This document shows, in pieces, positions 25,001 to 38,635 of a stretch of 64,000 bases of DNA. The position numbers were made by a program, and so were the translations under genes. This DNA is from Paramecium octaurelia (lineage: Eukaryota; Ciliophora; Oligohymenophorea; Peniculida; Parameciidae). Below the pieces are notes generated by a model. It saw only the letters and a list, made by a program, of their open reading frames with translations, had not been told where the DNA came from and searched no databases. The first letter of the stretch is position 1. The number at the start of each line of letters is the position of its first letter. The stretch is from positions 63,466-127,465 of the forward strand of contig CAJJDP010000081.1 of NCBI GenBank assembly GCA_905182995.1, given 5' to 3'.

Positions 25001-27043
25001 ATTATTTATATTTAATTACGTGCTTTACAAGATTAATGATAAAGGTCTTCCAATGACATCTGTTTTGGAGTAACCTAATAAAGAGTGGAAGGCTTAATTG
25101 ACATTCCTGATTATTGTTGGTTGATTGGGTTTACCAAATAATTCCAAGACTACAACTGGATATGAATACATGCTTAGTTCATCCTGATTTTTTAGATATT
25201 AATGATCTGATTATTGAGAAACCACTTTCTGCTTATTTGCCATTTAAAACCCTTTATAATTTTCCAATTAATGAACATACTTAGAAAATTTCTCAATAAG
25301 TCTATAGATAGATGAATCTAAAGGAGCATTTCTTTAAATTTTGAATAATTGTTTTTTCAATAAACGAACAGATTCTAGAATTAATATTCCATATTTCTGT
25401 ATTAAAGATAAATTTGGATTTTCATCTAATAAAGAATTCCAAAATTAAATTTTATAATAGGCACATTCCTCTGCCAACTGCAAAATTTGTTTATATTGGT
25501 ATTTCATGCTTCTATCCATAGTTTAAATGTATTTAACTTAATTTGTAGTTGCTGATTTCTGGAAATTTTAATCGATAATCTTTCTCATCTTGAATATTAG
25601 AAATTGTTAAGCAAAGGATGGATAGCACATATCAGCCTTATCCACTTCTATCAATGCCTTCTAGCCCTACTCTAGAATATCTAGAAGGAAATATGAATAA
25701 TGCAACTTTAAGTCCACATTAAGCGGATAGGTCTAAAGACCAATCTAATAGATTTAATCAATAATTTCCTTTAAAATTAATCTTTTGTCTGTATATTTGA
25801 GGTTGTCTTTAAACTTCTTAGCTAGTTCGATAGATGTTTTAATTGCACACTAAGGATTCATACAAGTCTGCTTATGGACTTCCAAAAAACCCAACACAAG
25901 AATTTCATTATTTTTATCCTTCTCGTAGTTCTGACATAGTTCAATCAAAAATTCAGAGAGCTAGATAATTTCTAAGCTGGATAGTTATTAAATCATGTTT
26001 GCTTTTAATAAGTTGACCGTTGATCTCTCATCCTACAGGAGAATAACCAAAAGCATAGGCATAGACACAATCCATCCCTTCATGGTGCCTATAAATACTA
26101 GGTGTTCGAATGTAAATGTAGTCAATAGCATAAAATTGGTATAAAAAACTAAACCGCTGATGGCTGACCAAATTTTTTAAACATTTCTATTATAAAAAGG
26201 CTTTTTGAATCTAATTTTGTAAAAGAAGAGGAAACTTGTCAGCAATTGAATTAGGATCACGATTACGGCGTATTTTGGTAGTTCTATCAAGGAGTAGGAG
26301 AACATTGACAATGATACATAAACAAACATAAACGTGTAGGTGGATCCTTCTCTTTGTGAAAATGTATTTTTTTGGTTATTTCTAACTTCAATAAATAATT
26401 ATGATCCAATAGTTATGATGAATAACAAGACAGCCATTGAAAAGATAACTATGCAGGCATGAATAATATAATTGCCGGTCCAACAGAGTTAATCAGTCGT
26501 ATAGAACATTCTTAATTCTCCTTAGTTATCTCTCTTACATACCAAAAACTATATTATATTTGTAAAATAGTACGCCCAAATGTAATCTGAGGATTTCAAC
26601 AAATCCGGCCGTCATGATTAATTTTAATGTAACACTTAGGACGAGCATAAGAAATTAATTATTAAGTAGTTATTTTAAGATGGTTGCCAACAACACAATA
26701 ATTGCAATTAAGAGAACAATACTGATAGCACAGTACATTGCTATTAGATAGGCGGAAGTTTTCTGTTAGTTAAGCATTCGTATGGAAGTGAAATACTACA
26801 AAAACTTTTGGATTTCCCCTGATAATTTGACATTATGCCATGCAAATTAAAGCTATATTTAAAAAGGGAAGTATAAAAGCTGGAGAAATTAGATAAGAGA
26901 GAGCAAGCAAGTGGTTTAAAAAGATTGGTTGTTTTAGCCAATAATTTAGTACGCAACACTAGGATTATGAGAAATGCATACTTAAATAGTGATAGCTTCA
27001 ATTAATCCCAAAGAGTTTATGTAAATTCCTGTTTGAGACTCAT
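22099..27043 (-). CDS. TmcB-like giant PAS membrane protein 2
   Basis: 1608 residues; introns at 26959-26981, 26521-26542, 24997-25019, 23129-23150 and 22915-22942. About seven hydrophobic spans fill the first 300 residues (AISIVLLIAIIVLLATIL, CWTGNYIIHACIVIFSMA). A helical TPR-like region follows (FLEVHKQTCMNPQCAIK, LKLHYSYFLLDILEQGQKAL), then a PAS domain near residues 600-730 (NVNQAFHSLLGYSKTDVIGR, LEGKIESISATCISILNL). A cytosolic acidic linker, a span, a roughly 250-residue external-type loop, a second span and a repeat of that pattern come next, with a final span (FTLLFMIFCVISVLVYFV). It aligns throughout with TmcB-like 3, including one shared intron position. It is likely a sensory or signalling membrane protein; the ligand is unknown. 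Confidence 0.82.
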
Positions 27044-27141
27044 ATCGAATCGTATTTACTTTTTTTAAAATAATGATAAAGCAATTTTTTTTGAATTGAG
27101 AAACCCAAAATTAATATTTGATAATTATTATAATATTAAGA
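27044..27141. promoter_or_regulatory. 98-bp shared divergent promoter of TmcB-like 2 and 3
   Basis: The ATGs of the two head-to-head paralogues are separated by only 98 bp of AT-rich DNA with a T-tract and alternating AT. Any transcription start and control elements of both genes must lie here or within the coding sequence. No specific binding motif is recognised. Confidence 0.5.
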
Positions 27142-30100
27142 ATGTTCAATCGATCCTCATCTGATGTAAATATTTCTTAAATAATCAGATTAGCCAACGA
27201 GATAAAATTGAGTATTTACAAGTAAAAAGACAAACATATATATATTAGAGTGGTATACTTGATGATGAAATAGGGCGAGGAATCCCTATATGTTGCCATC
27301 ACTTTTTCGATTGCGTAATTGCTACAATTAACCTATCTGGCTTTCGGATCTAAAACAATGTACGTGTGGAACAATGACGGAGCTGCAACCGATCTCAGTA
27401 ATATCCTTTCGTAACTGATTTAAAATAATTCATAAGATACTTCGTCATAAGTGCTCACTTGAAGCATTAGAAATTCGAGCTCTACCTAGCCTTTTTTTAC
27501 ACCTTTTTTGGATTGGTGGTTTTATCAGTTGCACTATTTATCATATTTGCATTCGCGTTTAAGGTAGCAGTACTTCCCCTAATGATACTAAAATCGTTGC
27601 TGAAGCTATTTCTGACAATTGGCTTTCTCCCCATTATGCTCTTATTTTTTGGGGTACAATATACCACTATTACATTTTTAGCTTCTGTCATGCAAAGTAA
27701 ATACCGATGGAATTGAGGTTTGGTCCTACAACGAAGACGTTGAATGTTGGGGCAACGATCATTACATCCACGCTATATTTGCAATCATAGCCATCCTATT
27801 ATTTCAGATCTTGACCAGCACAACATGTTTAATATACTTCGAGAGTAAATTTGTCTATGGAAATGCATATGCCTAACGATCAGGAAGACCCTACTCCTAT
27901 TATCACATCAACGTCTTCATCATCATCATGTCATATCAACTCCTTGAAACCCCAAGGTTCAGCTCTCTCTTATTGACCATTTTCACCATCTCAAATTTTT
28001 TCCTCTTTTATTAAATTCACACAGAAAAACCCTTCTATAATAAAGTCATCTAAAAGTTGTGGTCCATAATCACCGCATTGAATATGTGGACTTCCATAAT
28101 GCTAATTTTCGCATATCTTTTGGAAGGCCAATTCTTTAGAGATGTCATCTGGGGTTGGGTCGGAGGTATTCCCCTGATTGTTTTGATCATAATAAATGAG
28201 CAATTATTTGAAGTCGACTTATTGAGTTCGAATATCAATAGAGCAATATCAGGATAGCAGATCATCATCCTGTGTGAGTACCTACTATCACTGTTGGATA
28301 AGAATGACCAACACTCATCACTGATGTTAGATGGATTTATTGAAGTACACAAACAAACTTGTTATAGGAATGATTGCATATTAAAATCTAAGAAAAGTCT
28401 GAATGAAAAAAATAAGCATGCTTCTCTTCACGACCTGGAAAGATACTCTGTATTCATAGAATTGATTAGCCAAATCTTTTATGATGGCATCAAGCAGTTC
28501 CCACAGGACGTCTTTTTGAGATTAAATTACTCGTACTTCCTAATCGATAGACTAAAGTTGAAATAACAAGCCTTGAGTGAATTGCAATAAGCAGAATCAA
28601 GTGGTCCAAGTTTCGATCACGAATTCATTATCTATCGATATAAGAGAATAATGGAAGACGACTTGCAGGAACAATAGCAAGAGAATTTGAATCAAGTTGA
28701 TTTGGTCACTGAAATTGCCTTTCAGACTCAAAGCAAATAGTTAATCTAGCAAATAGAGAAAACATCTCTTATTTACATTGACTTTTGGGCTTAATTGCAG
28801 GAAGAGGTCCCAGACATTGGTAGAATCAACAATTTGGGATTTAAGATACTGGATTCCGTAAATTTAGTTTAAGAATAGTGGAATAGATTAAAGCGACTAA
28901 ATTAGAAGGCATCCAAGCTAAATCGTTTGATGGGCAAGTACTACTCACAAATTATGAATGACGAAGAAATGGGATAAAAGTTGATTCAATAAAGTCGCAT
29001 GAATTAAAATGATAAGTTTAAAGCAATAGATTTAGAAGAAATCCAAAATGAGTGTTTACCTACGATAACCATATTGACTGATGTTGATAAAATTGGTACG
29101 ATTAGCAATCTGAATAAAGCAGCCTGTAGTTTATTGGGATATGCTAAAACTGACTTAGTCAATAGGAAATTAAATTTGATATAGCCTGACCTGTAATTAT
29201 AGATATTTAATTCATAGTTTCTCAAAGTACCATGATCATTTCCTTGAGAATTTTCTGGAAAAGTTCCAGGACAACAATCCAAATTAATAAGTTAAAGAAA
29301 AATCTATTTACGTTAAGAATAAGTAGGGTTACATCATACCATGTCAATTGAATATCAGAATGATTCAAACTATCAATTCAGGTGTTTTTATGTGTGGGAC
29401 AATCAAATAGGATATCTATCATAAACCTTTAAGTATATTTTTGTGTCAAACAAATGGTATCATTGAAAATATCAATTCCACTTGCATCAGGATGTTTGGA
29501 TTGGAGTTGAAATCAATTACTATTAAACCTGTTAACATTTTGGATATCTTTCCAGATATATTTGATCGCAAGGAAGAATTACTATAAAAAGCAGGTGGAA
29601 TTGTAACCTACATCATTGGAACTCGATCATCGAAGACCAATACATCTCATAATTCATTACAAGATTTAGAAATAGAACATTCATAAATACTTGATCATTA
29701 AAATAAATAATAAATTTAATTTTAATGCTACCTTTAAGAAATTAAGTTTTAATGTATAGAAGACGAAATCATCCAAAATAAACTGCAAGGGTATATTATA
29801 AAGTTAGACAAAGTTAAATCTGCAGAGAAGATCTAATTGTATACACAAAATAAGAGCATTTAAAATCAATTTTAATTTAAATTTAATTATTTAACTCTAA
29901 CTTATGTGCTGGATTTCGGAAATGGATTAGATTCCTAAGATCCCACTGTAAAGGTTGATTAAAGTATTATTTGGGAAGATTAAACGAAAATATCACAATA
30001 GGTCATTATTGATCCTCAGATTTAAGGAAGTGATTGCTAAACCAATTATGCAGAGGGAATCAAAATCGTCAGATTAATTGGAGATCGAATTGTTGAGATA

Positions 30101-32192
30101 GAAGAATCTAAGTCAGATGAATATGAAGATGACAATATGCAGAGTCTCTTTTAATAGAATGACAACAATGAAGATGATTAAAAGAATGAAAAAGATACCA
30201 TAAATCTATATAGATCAAAGAACCAATTGGAATAATTGTTATCTCAATCTAAAATACCGAGAACAGCAATCAACTTCAGAATATTCATAAATATAATGAC
30301 ATTAGTTTTGGTATTGATAACTTTCTTAGAATATTTTATCAACTCTGATTTCAACTAGAATCTATTGGACTCTTTGCCTTTGGTGTCATGGAACAACTAA
30401 AGATCCAGTACCTTAATGGGAATATAATCAGTCGTACAGGACTTGAAAAGCGTACATTATGACTAACTTCCTTTGTTGAAAGATCCAGAGTTAGGGTATA
30501 CGATACTTGAGAAACAGTTTAGAGGGTGGTTGGATAAGGAATTGGCTTAATTGATTTAATTGCAGAAAGATTTGACTTTGGTTTCAGCTGAGATTAATGA
30601 AGATTATAAATGGGTCTAGGATTATTATGAAATGGAAAACGTTGAAATGGTTTCTTTGGAGGGAGGAAAATAAAGTTATACTTTTAATGAAGCTTTGCAA
30701 TCTGCAATAGCTAAAGCATTGTAAATCAATAGTAGTTCTTTGGATGAAATTAATGATAAGAATGGGGACGTTTATTATATTGAATATAATGTTTTCAACT
30801 CTTTAACACAAAGTTTAACTATTCCAGCCGAATATTTTAAATACAATATTATATCAAGAGGAGAAATATTAAAAACTTCAGTGACTGCATTTCTGACTGC
30901 AGCATCTATCATATTGTTTCTTTAGTATTTAATTACATTATACTAGGATATGTTTGATTATTTTATTCATAATAAAGATCTAAGTAGTAAATTAAGCAGC
31001 ATTGCAATTATTCTTAGATCTCAATGAGAAAAAAATTAAGTCTATCTATGTTAAGTGTGAGAATTTCATTACAAGTCTTTAAGTTGGGGATGATGATGAT
31101 GATGTAATCAATGCAATTAATAAATTGAATAGTTCTTCTCAGATAATGATGAAAAGGAAGAGGAGAACGAGAACAAAGAGAAAGAAAAAGAGGAAGGGGA
31201 TCATTTATTGAATGGCAGAAAAAAGAGGAAGAAGTTTAGGAACTCCAATTAGAATTACAAGCATTTAATATTTGCTTTGTTATTGGTTATCGAAGTCATG
31301 GCAGCATATTTTATATATTTATTTGTTTCAGTCTAGGTAAATTCCAATTTATTATTTTAGTCTGAAACTTCTGATATCATAGATTTAATACCTGTGTTTA
31401 ATTAGACATCCTTCGCAGAGTGCTATTACAGGTATTCTGATAATGCCTTAAGAAAATCATTAGAAGTTGAAAAGTACACTTTTGTTGGCAACTCATCAGT
31501 CGAAGTTCTCAACTTTTTGATTGCTGAACTGTATAACTTGGATGCAGCCATACACTAAATCCATTCCTAAAATTAAGACATTCTCAATTCAGACTACCTA
31601 GATGTAAAGATCAATTGAAATATTGTAGGTATTTAATAATATCTTCATTTTAACACCTTGTGATTACATAGTTCAAATAGACACGGAAATAACCTATGAT
31701 ATTTGCTTAACCTTTAATGATGGAGTCTTGCAATAAGGTTTATCTATTGGAATGGCGAAATTTTTCGAGAGTTTTCGACAAGTCCTGAACTCTTATAATG
31801 CATTCAATGAATCTTAAGATTATGAACTAGTTTACAAAGTTTCTGAAAATAAGAGGACCAATTATATGATCAATTTAATAAATACTAATCAGGCTTACAA
31901 TATGAGATTGATGTAGGAAAGATATATAAAGGCTGCTTATCAGTATATAAGTTAGGCCTTAATCAGCTCAGTTAAGAACAATGCATAAGACCATAAAAAT
32001 TTAAAAGTTGCACTATTTATCAGTTTCAATATTTTTGTGTTTTTCATTTACTTTTTTATATGGATTCCTCTAGTATTCCGTATTCTAAGTGATATGCTCA
32101 AAAATCGATTAATGTTAACAATAATCCCATTACAAGTAATTCATAAAACTGCATCAATAAGACTATATATTAGAAAAATTATAAATCATTGA
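27142..32192 (+). CDS. TmcB-like giant PAS membrane protein 3
   Basis: 1623 residues; seven introns (27451-27470, 27654-27681, 29227-29248, 30987-31017, 31104-31132, 31337-31360, 31604-31628). N-terminal membrane spans carry the family signature GIEVWSYNEDVECWGNDHYI followed by IHAIFAIIAILLFQI. A TPR-like helical region follows (GFIEVHKQTCYRNDC, FLRLNYSYFLIDRLKLKQQ), then a PAS core at about residues 610-740 (ITILTDVDKIGTISNLNKAA, CSLLGYAKTDLVNRKLN; IIENINSTCIRMFGLELK). A linker with IEESKSDEYEDDNMQ leads to two large extracytosolic-type loops bounded by spans and a C-terminal span (ISFNIFVFFIYFFIWIPL). The family is known from Dictyostelium tmcB/tmcC and is greatly expanded in ciliates. No enzymatic output domain is visible. 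Confidence 0.85.
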
Positions 32193-32560
32193 CATAAATT
32201 TATATATATTTTTATATAATGTGATATTCAGTAAGAATTATACACTGCAGAAGATGAAAATGTAATTAAATTTGATTCTCAAAATTTCGATTGATATACA
32301 TTATTCCTATCTTCTTTCCTAAAGAAGACTATTAGATATCATAATAATAAGGTTAGATTTATAATAAATCATAATTTTACATTATTTGATCTGAATCTAA
32401 TAATCTTTTTTAAATGTTTAAATTTACTATTTATTTACTTCTATTGGTCCCCACAGTTGAGTTATCTAGAATAGAGTATTAAAATTCGAGTTATACAAGA
32501 ATAATTCTTACACAAACTGTTATTTTAATTAAATTATTAAAAATATAAAAATAAAAAATC
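32193..32560. other. Intergenic region downstream of TmcB-like 3
   Basis: AT-rich spacer of 368 bp between the TmcB-like 3 stop and the tRNA-Trp 3' end. No gene-like frame is seen. The T-run that ends the tRNA transcript (A6 at 32553-32558 on this strand) lies at its right edge. Confidence 0.5.
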
Positions 32561-32632
32561 TGAAGACTACGCGAATTGAACGCGCGACCCCTGGACCTGG
32601 AATCCAACGCTCTACCCCTGAGCTAAGCCTTC
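32561..32632 (-). tRNA. tRNA-Trp (CCA)
   Basis: A 72-nt cloverleaf without intron. The acceptor GAAGGCT pairs with AGTCTTC (one G-U) with discriminator A. The D-arm is GCTC/GAGC, the anticodon stem TTGGA/TCCAG has loop TTCCAGG (anticodon CCA), the variable loop is GGGTC and the T-arm is GCGCG-TTCAATT-CGCGT. Internal A box (TTAGCTCAGGGG) and B box (GTTCAATTC) are present, and six T follow the 3' end as a Pol III terminator. CCA reads UGG; in this code UGA stays a stop, so ordinary Trp decoding is expected. It is encoded 37 bp from the aspartate aminotransferase stop, same strand. Confidence 0.95.
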
Positions 32633-32669
32633 AATGATAACATAATATACGATAATTTGATAATATATC

Positions 32670-33963
<1,294 letters not shown>

Positions 33964-34115
33964 TAATTAATACAAATTAACATTCACGTAAATAATTAAG
34001 AGTTTACGCATTATTATGATTTTATTCGCAAATTTCGTCATTAAAATATATATGATGATATTTTTAGAATAAATAATGACGATATTACGTATTATTTTAT
34101 GAAATATCATAATAC

Positions 34116-35296
34116 TCAATACTTGTAATCGGCCACAAATAATGACTCGTTGGATGCTCCTCCCTTTCCCCCTTGGTATTTACCTAAAAATAGGAAATGA
34201 ATCTCCTACCTAATTAGGCTTCACTATTGGCCTTAGCTCTAGTTAAGAAAGCTTGTTAAGCAGCTTCCCAATTTTCTTATTTGCCAGCCCAAGTCTTAAC
34301 GGCGGTGTTTTGAAGAGCTCTTCCATAAGAGAATGTAAGAGCCCATGGTTTTCTCACGGTTGTCAATTAATTCATGGCATTCAAGTTCAAAGATGCCTCT
34401 TCTTCTGATTGTCCACCTGAAAGGAACTATTTTATAAATTCTAGATTCTTACAGTGACACCAACAAGTGCAGGAGGAACTATTCTACTCAAAGCCAAAGC
34501 TGTTCTATATCCAATTTCTTAGGGAGTGACCTTGCTTCTCTCAGAGTTTGTTGATCCTGGAGTGACCATGTTGGGTTTAAGAAGACATCCTTCCAAGAAC
34601 ACATTATTTTCATTCAAAGCCTTGAAGACAGCAGCCAAGACCTTTTCTGTGACCTTCTGGCACACATCGATGGAATGATCACCATCAGCCAAGATTTCTG
34701 GTTCAACTATGGGAACGAGACCATTCTCTTGGCAGATGGCAGCATATCTTGCCAATCCCCAAGCATTTTCTTAGATGGCTTATTAGGATGGTAATCCATT
34801 GCCAATTTTCAAAACAGCTCTCCATTTGGCAAATCTGCAGCCGACTTTGTAGTGTTCAGCTGCCATATTGGCCAATGAATCCAATCCAAGAGTGGCTGAT
34901 TCATCTTGAGTTCCTGGAATCACTCCCAAACCCTTGTCTACTTTGATACCAGCCACTATTCCTTTTTCCTTCAATAACTCGACAAAGTTCTTGCCTTCCT
35001 TTGTAGCATGTTTGACCTAAAAATATATCTAATTTAAAGTACTGTCTCTGAGAAAAGAATGACTCCACTGATGTAATTTTCAATTCCAGGAGATGTGAAC
35101 AACAATTCTCTGTAGGCTCTTCTGTTCTCTTCGTTGTTCTCCACATTGATGGTAACAAACTTCTTTCCGATGGTTCCTTAAGACTAACCATGAAATCAGA
35201 ATTTACTTCGTCTGCTGCCAAAATTCCCTTTCCTGGAGTACAGATCTTTTATGCTGTTTCTGCCAATTCCTTTCTGTAGTCTGCTTTTTATTACAT
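34116..35296 (-). CDS. Fructose-bisphosphate aldolase, class I
   Basis: 359 residues; four introns (35184-35206, 35017-35042, 34427-34452, 34184-34209). Cleaves fructose-1,6-bisphosphate in glycolysis and runs in reverse in gluconeogenesis. Class I signatures: [87 protein letters not shown], the Schiff-base motif [13 protein letters not shown] (Lys about 224) and [18 protein letters not shown]. The C-terminal tail ends in KY, matching the conserved terminal Tyr needed for full activity. Every intron was verified by continuity of this highly conserved protein, which makes this a good internal check of the code and intron calls. Confidence 0.97.
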
Positions 35297-35357
35297 AAAG
35301 ATATTTAAAATGAATTAATTTATTAAAATTTTAAGTTCATTGATTCGTTATCAATAT

Positions 35358-36540
35358 TCAAAAATTAGGCTTCTAGAATCTACTTAATTAAAATGTTTTA
35401 TATTTTTGAACTCCAGTCTTGAACATCTCCTCCAAAATCTCTCCCATCACAATACAAAACTTGAATCCATCTATCATATATAATATTATTAATACGTCCA
35501 GAACATGCACTCAAAATTATTGTATTCTTGGATCTGGGATCAAAATCAATTGTAAAATTATGATCTCTTGTGCTTGTATAAACACATGTCTCCACTCTCG
35601 ATACTGCAGCATCCCTCAATTCTGGCATATACTTAATCAAGAATTATTTAATTAAGTTAACACTTCCTTGTTCATTCTTGGTTTGGTCATACAAATCCGG
35701 ATGTTCTAAAGATGGCCCAAAGTGATGTAATCCAATTTTCACTTCCCCATTCACTCTTGGAAATCCATATACTTCTTATGAGTTATTTTCACTGATGAAA
35801 ACAGGCAAATTATCAAAGTTCTTATTACATCTAATTAAATTAAGGAATGAGTATCAAACTATTGCACTATATCTGTTTTGAAGAATACAACCTATTGTTT
35901 ATAAAGGTTGATATCCAAAGGGTATGTGTTTTATAATCTCTTTAATCCCATTCCAAGTGATAAATCAACTTTTTAGACCTAAACACTCCTAAATCGGTAT
36001 AAACGTGAATTTCATCTCCTTTTTGTACTCATGATTGATGTATCTACAATTATTTACAACTTGTCCTCCTTTTGCTTTGCCCTAATTTATAAAGATGGAA
36101 ATTGCTATTTCTGGTCTCACAAACCCATCTGATTTATCAAAGTAAAATGATTAATCTTAAGCTGTCTTGATTGGGAACTTGTATTCTACATCCTAATATT
36201 TCAATTATTAGAGGTTCGGATTATTGAATTATATTTGATTTCTAAATTGAGCATTACTCTAATCTCCAAATATAATTCCTCCTGAATTCACACATACTTA
36301 TTCACTGGTTGAGTCTTGTAATTACCTCCATAATTGAAGGGATCTCCTTGCAATATCCACATATTCTCCAGAATAGCCCATCTCTCTTACAATTCTGGTC
36401 TCACCATTATGAGACCACTTTGTGTGTGGTGACACATATTGTTCAATGCCTAAGACTTTCATTTTGCCAGAAAAATGTGAAAAGCAATTGCTACCATGAG
36501 AACCCAATCCTACAATAATTAAGTCAAATAATGTATCCAT
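35358..36540 (-). CDS. Sarcosine-oxidase-like FAD amine oxidase
   Basis: 354 residues; introns at 36028-36047 (20 nt), 35979-36004 (26 nt), 35821-35867 (47 nt) and 35471-35495 (25 nt). It belongs to the monomeric sarcosine oxidase/pipecolate oxidase family, flavoenzymes oxidising secondary amino acids with H2O2 release. The N-terminal FAD-binding motif is LIIVGLGSHGSN; SHNGETRIVREMGYSG matches the family SHGDTRIIR motif. ETCVYTSTRDHNF holds the Cys that covalently binds FAD in this family, and CSGHGFKF is the C-terminal flavin signature. The middle third (about residues 165-200) is the least certain because three introns cluster there and one is unusually long. The substrate cannot be told. 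Confidence 0.85.
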
Positions 36541-36937
36541 TTATTTTATTATAAATCAATTCTAATGTGATATTATATCAACCTATCTATAATGTATTAT
36601 TTATAACATAGAAATATAGTTCTAATCCAGATCATCTAGAGGTTGCAAATCTTAATTATTTTGGAATTAATTAAAAATTAATATGAGTTTTATAAGAATG
36701 AATAGGAATAAATTGAAACAAAAATTTAGATTGAAATAGTGTCTTTATATTTCATATATATTTAGAGATGCATCCTGATTAATTTACTCTATTTCAGACT
36801 AATTCAAATAATAGGAAAGTTCAACTCGATAGATGAATATACAGGACAAATTAAAAAACTTACATTCAATTAAGAACATGAGGATGATTTTATAAATAAT
36901 ACTAAGAAAGTTAATTCATTAATTGATCTATTTATTA
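36541..36937. other. Intergenic region, 397 bp
   Basis: AT-rich spacer between two minus-strand genes. Short plus-strand frames from ATG about 36682 and ATG about 36771 (MHPDQFTLFQTNSNNRKVQL, then TGA) look slightly protein-like but cannot be joined into a gene. Confidence 0.35.
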
Positions 36938-38494
36938 TCATATTTATTCGTCGTTTTGTTTAATGATTGGTGACTCCTATTGTTTAATGAAATTAATATC
37001 ATAGAAGTCTTATTCCCTTTCATTTTCTTCATTATCATTACAATTATCTACATTGTTAGTTGTCAACCCAACTTGAGTTTCTGGTTGTTATGTACATTTT
37101 TTATAATCCTAACTTAATATCAAAGCATCATTCATATTCAAGATATCGTATTTAGTTGAAAGAGTGTTCATATTTCTATAATTAAGAGTTTTCTATTGAT
37201 TTTGGATACCCTCTGAAATAATAAACGATTCTCCTGAATCTGACAATCTCATAGGAACTTTGATCCCAACTGCATGAACTTTTTCTATTTCTTTCCGTCT
37301 CTTGATGGACATCATGATAAATTGAAACCGAGACATTTCATACAATAAGTTTTTATAATTCAATTTACAAGCCATCTAAGAATGAATTTACTTTTGGAAT
37401 GCTAAGAAACTAGGCAATTCCACTTACACACTATCAAACTTAACTGATTTTATTTTACCCCAAAAGTTTTTAATGATTTTAAACCTCCTAATTTCAGGGT
37501 AATATTATCTCATGATGTCATCCAGAACAGATTATCTCATTTAAGACAAATTTAAAATAGTGATGAGATATTTGACTGAAAATAAAATACTGATAATTGA
37601 TCCAATTGCAGCAAATACTTCACTGATGGATGGGTACCCAATCTAGATAGTATGATATTGTTATTAAAATAATATCCAATAAACTCCATAGGTATTAGGT
37701 AAGAAGGTTTTATCACAATATCTCTTGGTACCAAATTAGGGATAATTTAGTGAATTTGAGATGTAATTATGCTCCTCAACATTAGATGAAAATAGAAATG
37801 CCTTATTTATTAAGTAATGGTTCAATTAGTAATGCAACGTAATTTAAGAGCACAATTCTGCATCCGAATGGATATAGATTGGATAGGTTCTGAGAAACTA
37901 TTAAGGCTCAAATGTGGATGGATTTATGGTAGTGAACTCAATATTGGTATACAACATGTTGCCTGATTCGTTAAAGTAACTCTATTATATTTCTTCTGAG
38001 GCACATTTGTAGTCGCCAATCAAATATTCGTCCTTGCAAAGTGTAAAGATGATTATAAATTATTTTTCCTTCCCCATCTGGATGTTTATGTCAAGCAGTT
38101 GTTCCTCTGTGATGTTGCTAATGAGGGGCTCAAAATTGCCAACATCTAGATCCATTATTAATGGCATCAAGATGATCTCATCACTTTTGAATGGATTAAT
38201 CTTAGATAATCCATTATTGTCATATGCAATCACCTACATTCTATTATTGATGAACCCGAAATCGGTCTCCTCCTCAAACTTGTTAATGTCTTCAGCCACT
38301 TTCGGCAATAACTGGTAGCTCCACCACATGTACATATAGTATATACAATAGATTAAACTTAATGCACCTATTATCAAGGAGATAATTCCACCAATAACAC
38401 TAGAATGGTTATAGTTGAGTCCATCTGATATGGCAGGAGAGTATGTTACGCTGAAAAAGTCAACATTTCTTAACTGATTTGAAATTTTCTTCAT
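36938..38494 (-). CDS. Two-pass membrane protein of unknown function
   Basis: 518 residues, no intron. A short cytosolic start (MKKISNQLRNVDFFSVTYSP) leads to a first span at about 33-55 (VIGGIISLIIGALSLIYCIY). Next comes a roughly 270-residue loop with several Cys (LCKDEYLIGDYKC, ELCSQITLHY, KRYCDKTFLP), a second span at about 325-345 (EVFAAIGSIISILFSVKYLI) and a long charged C-terminal tail. Both ends are therefore on one side and the Cys-rich loop on the other, probably the lumen or outside. The N-terminal FFSVTYSPAISDGLNY block followed by a span looks like a ciliate multigene family, but I cannot name it. Confidence 0.8.
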
Positions 38495-38635
38495 TATTAT
38501 TTATAATTACTAAGAATTTGGTTTCTACGCTAAAAGAAAAGAACTATGCATTATTTTTCATTTCCATTGTAACATCAAATATAATAATGGTAATTGATAT
38601 TGGTTCTAAGTAAAAATTAAAATTATCATTAATCT

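Noticed and set aside
32561-32632. Reading the tRNA as a suppressor or glycine tRNA
   Set aside because: The 7-nt anticodon loop TTCCAGG places CCA at 34-36 with U33 before it, so it is tRNA-Trp(CCA), not Gly(TCC) or a UGA suppressor.
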